Assembly (NCBI RefSeq): GCF_932294415.1
Contig: NC_065538.1
Location: forward strand, 45,360,843 to 45,424,842
Length of the DNA: 64,000 bases
Direction of reading: 5' to 3'
Origin: Quercus robur
Taxonomy: Eukaryota > Streptophyta > Magnoliopsida > Fagales > Fagaceae
The position numbers and the translations under genes were made by a program. Of this stretch, positions 57,939-64,000 are shown one piece after another (the first letter of the stretch is position 1; each line of letters opens with the position of its first letter). A model generated the notes under the pieces. The model worked only from the letters and a program-made list of their open reading frames with translations. It searched no databases and had not been told where the DNA came from.

Positions 57939-58746
57939 TGTTAATGATAGGCCAAAAATAAATTGACCCCTTGTGATGAATTAATTGATTAATTAGCCAA
58001 ATTTATTAATTAATCAAATTAACATGCAAAAGCATGGTAGCACAAACAATTGGACTTGTTCTATAGTGACAATCTCTCATTGTAATACACGACTCCCAAT
58101 ATATGACTAACCAATTGTGTGGATACCAGTACTCGACTTCAATCACCAACTAGAGAAGGTTGTTGGCTGCAAAGTTCTTCAGTTCATCACACGATGAAGA
58201 TCAAGAAGATGTTTGGTCACAAAACCCAACGGTGCACAAACACAACAACTTCTACACAAGAAAGATGAATTAGGAAAAATTCTGTCTCCGGTCACAATTT
58301 GCTTGAACAAACTTTGCTTAACACTTGTGCAACTTGTGTCCACTTTGACGGCCCTTAAAATAATCCTTTTATATGTCTAGGGTTGTGAAAAAAGAAAGCC
58401 TAAACATACAATCACGGATTGGAGTCAAAACAGAATTGAAATTCTGTTTTTTATAAACCTCGATAGATGGCTATCTGTCGAGCTGCTATTGAGCCATGGG
58501 CTTGGAACAGCTCTTCAAGCTCGATAGATGCTAGCTGTCGAGTTTTAATGACAGACACTTTCTCAGCTTGAATTTTAGATAGACTTGCATGATTTTAACA
58601 CTTGATCTTGAAATAAGGTTTCTTGAAGTATTAAACACATCCTAAATCTACCCAATTACAAGTAAAGTGCATTTTGTCGAAGGATTAGCCAATTACATAA
58701 CATAGTGATATATGTTCCTAACAAGTGAATCACACATGTCCTAACA
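57939..58746 (-). repeat. 3' LTR of the copia element
   Basis: 808 bp. On the plus strand it starts TGTTAATGATAGG and ends CATGTCCTAACA, followed by the complement of the polypurine tract (ATCTCCCCCTTTGG). Related to the solo LTR at 34294-35233 through the TAATTGGCTAATCC and AAGTAAAGTGCATTTTGTC blocks and the CATATAAAAGG TATA region. Confidence 0.85.
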
Positions 58747-59339
58747 ATCTCCCCCTTTGGCAATCCGTGACAAAACCACAACAAACAAATGAACATATGA
58801 GAGAAGTTATAAATCACTCAACTCATATTCACTTGTTGAATACAATAAAATCTATCTTAACACAAACTCTTGAAAAACTTTGCAAGAAGAGAGTGTATGG
58901 CAAGTAGACTTTGACAACCTGTATATCTGAAACACTTGAAACAAAACTCATCAAGGCATCTTTGTGTGAAACAGAAATAATAGACTGCATACAAGTACAA
59001 AAAACATGTGTATAAAGAAAGAAAAGAAACAACACATGGAGAGATAGGTGAAAGAACTGTAATAACAACCTCAAAAGTGTGTGTATATATATATATATAT
59101 ATATATCTATGAACAAGTACAAGGTTTACTATCACAAAATGATCACAAGATCAAAGGTACATGAACAATGTATCTAAAATAGAAAGAAAAGAAAAAAATA
59201 CATAAAATCCTCACTACATCCCTCAATGTGCATTCTCCCCCTAACAAAATCTCCTATACTAACCCTCTCCCTAACTATGACTACTCTCATAATCAAAACT
59301 ACTTCCCCTTTTTGTCACGAGTGACAAAGGGTAAGAGTG

Positions 59340-61166
59340 TCAAGTAGACATCTCGTCATCGCTGGGTAAGCTAGCATCTCCATCATCCTCATCATCGGAA
59401 GCAGTAGCATCATCATCATCATCATCAGCATCATCAGCACTATCGGACCCATCACTCTCATCCGCAGAGGCCACAGGAGTGGAAGGCATGGTGTAACCAC
59501 CAATCTTAACCTGGCGTTGAGCAGTACGGCTAACATGGGTGTTCACCTGACACAACTCATCATTGAGAGTGTCGAGGTGAGCATCCATGCGCTGAAGCTG
59601 CGCCATGATGTCCTCGAGTGTCACTCTGCTTGTAGAAGAGGAGGGAGTGGATATGGATGGAGCAGAAGGAGTGGGAGGAGCTGCCGTACCGGATCGCCTC
59701 AACCAAACTTTGCCTCACTTTGTTTAACGGTAGCGTAGTTAATGGCACATATAACGAAGAAGTGGTCGGATGAGGGAAAAGGAATAGAAAAGTAGCATAA
59801 AATCTACGTGATAGTTGAAGGGAAGATGAGCTTATCACGGGTCGTTATATCCCTATAGACATCTATAATAAAAAGAATAAAATGTGAATCTATAATAAAA
59901 AGAATAAAATGTGAAGGAAAATCTATAGTGAGATGCTCAAGAAGGGAAAGAAAAAATTAAGCACGAGTCTCTGTGATAGAGTTATAGTGAGAAAGAAGGT
60001 GTAAAACAAAAGTTATCACCATGTTCATGAATCTAGGACCTTTAGCAAAGGTCGAACATGGTGCAAATTGACAATTGCCCCAATCAGTAGGACGCTTGCA
60101 AAAAGCAAAAATCATCTCGTCTTTGGATACAATCCTCAAACGTTCACAACAGGGGTAGTCAGGATGCTCTACCTTCGAGACACGGAGCACATCAGATACC
60201 AACTCTGGTGTGACAACTATGCGCGTACCTCGAATGTGAGTATGAAAAAGAGGTACTGAAGAATTAAGTCCATGCATGTTGGAGTAAAAATCATGGATTA
60301 GCATGGATGGACAGGTGACCAGGACGTCACATAGTGACTCCCAACCTCAACTATTGTTAGTACATTTTAAATTAAATATGTTAAAACTCAAAATAACTGA
60401 AGATGAATAAAGAGATAAGTTATAATAAAAGTTGTTAAAGAAAGAGTTACTTGTATGTAAGTTAGATTAAATAAATTAAGAGAAGTTTTCTAAATTAATA
60501 AATAACATGTAGGTTATGTGAAGGGTTGGAAGAATATATATACGGCTATGCTATGGACTAATTTCACATCAAGAGTGAATGAAGAAAATAGTTAAAAGTA
60601 AAGAGTATTGTGTGAGAGAGTGAATTCAATAATATTCCTAAATACTTGAGAGATTTCGGGCCAAAGAAAGGTGTTCTTCTGGTGGAGCTTTGGGCTTGAA
60701 CACTTTGTGCAGAAGTTGTTCTAGCCATACAACATTTGTTGGGCTGTTGTATCCTGGGGGAGACAAGTCAGAGAAGGTCTGCACCGGTTACAAAGATTAG
60801 CCAACCAAGGGCTTGAATCTCCTTAAAGAGAGCGAGTGCCGCGCCTCAGTCCAAATAGTGTTGTGTAATTTTTCTCATTGAATTAATAATATTCAAAAGT
60901 ACTATTCAGTTTCTCATTGTGTTATTTCCATTATTATTGTGTTTGCACCAACAACTATGAATGATAGTGGGTAGGTCAGTGTCGAAGAAGTCCGAGAAAA
61001 TGACTCGACATTCCGAATGAACACCTCATCGAGAAAAGTTCTCCGAGAAGTTCTTTCGGGCATCCTCATCATGAAACCGAATAGAAGAAGGGGTAGGATC
61101 AGAAAAAGACAATGCCCTGGAATGAAGAGAGTTCCGGGACGAAGCAAACTTACGTTTTAGTGCCAT
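59340..61166 (-). pseudogene. Extra (env-position) ORF of the copia element
   Basis: Starts MALKRKFASSRNSLHSRALS at 61166 and is interrupted by a solo LTR (60355-60953) after a DTDLPTIIHS block. It resumes with MLIHDFYSNMHGLNSS, PLFHTHIRGTRIVVTPELVS and GPRFMNMVITFVLHLLSHYN. A frameshift or stop follows at ITETRA and a 27-bp direct repeat near 59860-59925. It ends with VTLEDIMAQLQRMDAHLDTL, DELCQVNTHV and an Asp-rich tail (59340-59702). This is the 'putative plant transposon protein' type placed 3' of pol in SIRE-like elements; the function is unknown. At least three lesions besides the LTR make it a pseudogene. Confidence 0.75.
60355..60953. repeat. Solo LTR inside the copia extra ORF
   Basis: 599 bp, TGTTAGTACA start and GCACCAACA end, with perfect ACTAT duplications at 60350-60354 and 60954-60958. 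Removing it restores the extra-ORF reading across the junction. A plus-strand TATATATACGG near 60537 suggests plus orientation. Confidence 0.88.
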
Positions 61167-63059
61167 TGACGCACTAATGTAAACTAGAGAGAGAGGAGGG
61201 GAAGAAAGAAACACTAAAAAAAGTCCCAAACAGTTTAAATATATAGAAATATATTGAATGTAAGGTATGTATGCACGAAAATGCATGAGCATGTGACGTG
61301 CAACAGTGATATCATCATGGGCTCAACCCAATCCAAACCTACCAACACACAAACAGTTTAACATATATAACACACATCTAAATGCATGAAAATATAGTTA
61401 TAATGCACATGGAATGCAGTGCATGAAGTTTTTAAGATCAAATCTTCAAAACCTATCCCAAAAATTGTACAAAAACCTCTTTGATTTTGAAAAACCCCAA
61501 ATTTTGCAAAAATCCCAAATACTTAGGTTACAAAGTATGAAATGCATGAAAATGAGGGATTAGAGACTTACCAAGAGAGGAAAAACTTGATGAATCTCGA
61601 AGAAACCTTGAGGAAGAGGTTTAAGGTGAGAGAGAGAAGTTTTGGGAGGTGAATAGGTGCGCATAGATCAAGAGAGATCGAGAAAAATGAGGATTGGATT
61701 GCGCTGAAACCTATTTAGAGGTGTTCAGTAATTCTCGACAGATCAAGGTGTCGAGAGGTATCGAGACAGGTGTTGAGATTTAAAAGCTTCGATAGATGCA
61801 GCTATCGAGAGGTGTCCAAGTGTCCATAGCAAAGTAGGCTCAATGGATCTAGAAGGTATCGAGGGGACAGGAGATTTCTCGATCGATCCACCTAGCTATT
61901 GAGAGGTGTCAAGATTGCACTAAAAATCAACTGAAGAGCTCAATAGATAAGCTAGGTGTCAAGGAGGTGTCAAGATTGCTTAAAAGTAGTTTTTCAAGAA
62001 GGGAAAAACACAGATATGAATGCAGTTAAGCATGCACACAACCAAGGATCCAAACAACATTTTGAATACTCAAAATCATCTCTCAACCAAAAATTTTAAG
62101 CACATATATCCCAAACACACACACACACACACACAACAAGTCTAACCAATTTTATATTACAAAAACAAGTTAAGACAGTTTAGTGAGCATACTTAACACA
62201 TGTAAACCTTGTAATGGCCAAATCACATTGTACATGCACATGTATCAAGAGTAGCAATGAATATTGCATGTTGTGTGTGAAAAACATCGCAAGATTGCAT
62301 ATATGTATACATGTTATGACGATTTGAGATATGATAAAATCACTTTAACTCACACATAATCATAACTGTTTGATGGAGACTATCACCTTTGAGGTACATC
62401 CTATAATTCTCACATCTCCTAGAATACATGCTTGCAATCATATTTAAAAGCATTTTGATCTTTTTGCTTTTATTTTTCTTTGCATATTTTTCTTTTAAGC
62501 AAATCATGCATGGACATATAAGATATAGAAAAGAAATACCTAATTATGTTAAGCATTTGACATTCCACATTTGCTATGCTGAAGCATACAAATGTCATTT
62601 CATGATTGGTGGGCAACAGTAGTGAGATGGTTATTTATGCCTTTTTCTTAGGATTTTCTAATCCTTCCCGTCAAAAAGAGTGATACGAGTGTTAAGTACA
62701 AGAGATTACTTAATCTTACTCATCACAAACACGAGCCACAAAGCTCACTTGCTTAGTTGTGCATAGAGATGCTCATCTAAGCTACAAAAGATACAAAGTT
62801 TAGAAAACTTTGTTTCAATGGCCATCCAAGGTACACAAGTACCAATGTACACAAACACACATTGTTTTTGTATTTTTTGATTTTTCAATTTTTTTATTTT
62901 ATATGAAAAAAAATAAACAAAAAAAATAAACAAAACTAAAAACAAACAAAAACATGTTAAACAAAGCAAAGTATAAAAACTAAACTGACTCAAAATAGTA
63001 AAGCAAAACACTCAAGTAATGCAAACAAAAACAAGAAGGGAGAGAGAGAAGAAGTGACA
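61167..63059. other. Non-coding spacer of the copia element
   Basis: Contains repeated words around TCGAGAGGTGTC (61740-61970), a CA microsatellite near 62115 and AT-rich sequence. The position where pol should be is occupied by non-coding DNA. Confidence 0.5.
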
Positions 63060-63062
63060 GAA

Positions 63063-63746
63063 TCACTTGGAGCCCTTTTCCTTCCACACCTTGGAAGAAC
63101 CTTTTCATCTAGCAAACCCTTGATCCGGCGGTGAGGGGGAAGAATTAAAACCGTTCAAGTTCAAAAGGAACATGAGAGCTTTGAGAAGATCTCCAAGATG
63201 AGCAAAAGGGGATGGAAACTGATTCTGGTTTCCCGATGCGATCATGTCGTTGCTCTGTTAAGTGGCTAACCACTTATAGCAATTAGGTCGAGTATGACCG
63301 GCTACTCCACAGTGATGACAGATGTGCTGCTTCTTCTGTTTAGGTTTTTGAGAGTTAGCCTTCTTAGCCCTAAGGTTTTTAACTTCTTTCTTATCTTGCT
63401 TAGGGGGTGCTCCTAAGATAGATTTGCCCTTGTCTATGTTCTCACTAGCTAAATCAGTTTTGATATTAGTGTTCTCAATTTCAACATTATTAGCAAGAGG
63501 AACAAAAACAATAGAACTAGTAGAAGCAATACTAGGAGAAGAGAAATCGTACCCTAAATCAGTTCTATCGGAAGCAGATTTCTGAAGATTGAGCATTTCA
63601 TCGAGCTTAGCGCTTGAAGTCCTTTCCAGCTGAGCTCTGACTTGGAATAGTTCAAACCTTAGTGCTCCTATAGTTTGATTGGCTTCATCAAACTTTGTAG
63701 AAAGCTTTTCTCGTTCCAGCTCTAAATCACTAAGCTTCTTGGTGGT
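63063..63746 (-). pseudogene. Copia gag fragment with zinc knuckle
   Basis: The minus-strand text KKLSDLELEREKLSTKFDEA is a coiled segment. A basic stretch (KKANSQKPKQKKQ) leads into the CCHC knuckle CHHCGVAGHTRPNCYKW. A TAA follows LAT where the family usually continues with Gln; the reading then goes on as SNDMIASGNQNQF and SPPDQGFAR with another stop, ending about 63063. The N-terminus is cut at 63746 by an inserted LTR. It resembles the gag piece at 16283-16560 in type only. Confidence 0.82.
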
Positions 63747-64000
63747 TGAAAGTTCAAATATGTGTATAAACACCCTTGAACGTTTAGACCCCCAAATTAT
63801 AACTTAACCAATTCAAGCATTATGTCAAACAACTAGTGTGCGGAAACTTAACATAAGCTATAATATGAAATTGGTAAAACTATCTAAGCCAAATCAAAAA
63901 CACAACCCACAGCAGATAATAAAAAGGCAAAGATAGAGAGGAAGGAAGATGCAAACACAAAGACAACACGCAATGTGTTATCGAAGAGGAAACCGAAGCC
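63747..64000 (+). repeat. LTR start, cut by the window edge
   Basis: Starts TGAAAGTTCAAATATG and carries GTTTAGACCCCCAAATTA and AACACG-C-AATGTGTTATCGAAG-type text. It is colinear with 35319-35560, so it is a second copy of that LTR family, here inserted into copia gag. Confidence 0.72.

Larger units (their letters stand above)
57939..64000 (-). mobile_element. Copia-type retrotransposon, 3' portion, without visible pol
   Basis: Minus-strand order from the window edge: gag fragment, a 1.9-kb non-coding spacer, an extra ORF, polypurine tract (CCAAAGGGGGAGAT), and 3' LTR (57939-58746). Protease, integrase and RT, which should follow gag, are not seen. The gag text, polypurine tract and downstream extra ORF fit SIRE/Maximus-like copia elements. 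It is interrupted by a solo LTR (60355-60953) and by an LTR at 63747. Its 5' end lies outside the window. Confidence 0.75.

Noticed and set aside
58829..59135. Small minus-strand ORFs with Tyr/Ile repeats
   Set aside because: Produced by an AT microsatellite and the retrotransposon's non-coding 3' region.
1..64000. tRNA, rRNA or organelle-derived DNA
   Set aside because: No cloverleaf-compatible B-box context, rRNA core or chloroplast gene text was noticed by eye; a tRNAscan or BLAST run would be decisive and was not possible.

Overview
This is a transposon-dense stretch of a plant nuclear genome, most likely a woody eudicot. The basis is the mix of plant-type LTR retrotransposons (Ty3/gypsy with an archaeal-type RNase H, Ty1/copia with an extra ORF), a plant LINE, Helitrons, CACTA and Mutator-like elements, long GT-AG introns and high AT content. 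Species cannot be fixed from the sequence alone.

Only one host gene looks intact: a two-exon gene at 19351-20940 (+), predicted 354 aa, with a short motif like one in plant eIF4B. Converging on it from the other strand is a purine-synthesis gene (PUR5/purM-like, AIR synthetase). Seven of its exons are scattered from 57546 down to 21898, and it carries frameshifts and a stop, so it is a pseudogene. About 31 kb of later insertions lie inside it.

Layout. 1-2191: the 3' part of a non-autonomous gypsy-type element (called N here). 2192-5535: no gene, with two inverted-repeat elements. 5536-8216: a 5'-truncated LINE with an 18-bp target duplication. 9221-15412: an old copia-type solo LTR split by a Helitron (9392-13638) and a long-TIR element (13669-14661). 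16739-17689: a Mutator-like MITE with a perfect 9-bp target duplication. 19351-20940: the intact gene. 21898-57546: the PUR5 pseudogene and its guests. These are Helitron 23622-33941, which carries two complete N elements in head-to-head orientation (24512-28241 and 28536-32444); solo LTR 34294-35233; and a second LTR (35319-57455) split by a 21-kb CACTA transposon (35935-57001). The CACTA element holds a complete 11-kb gypsy element (36818-47785) and pieces of two host genes, an SDN/REX-type exonuclease and a receptor-like kinase. 57939-64000: the 3' portion of a minus-strand copia element without visible pol, broken by a solo LTR (60355-60953) and by another LTR at the window edge (63747).

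The most interesting theme is the relation between the 11-kb gypsy element and the small N elements. Both carry an array of exactly 80-bp tandem repeats of recognisably related sequence, next to a unit on the opposite strand with its own TATA-like box. N elements have lost gag-pol but kept these two parts plus LTRs, PBS and PPT. They therefore look like deletion derivatives whose retained parts may be what mobilisation or regulation needs.
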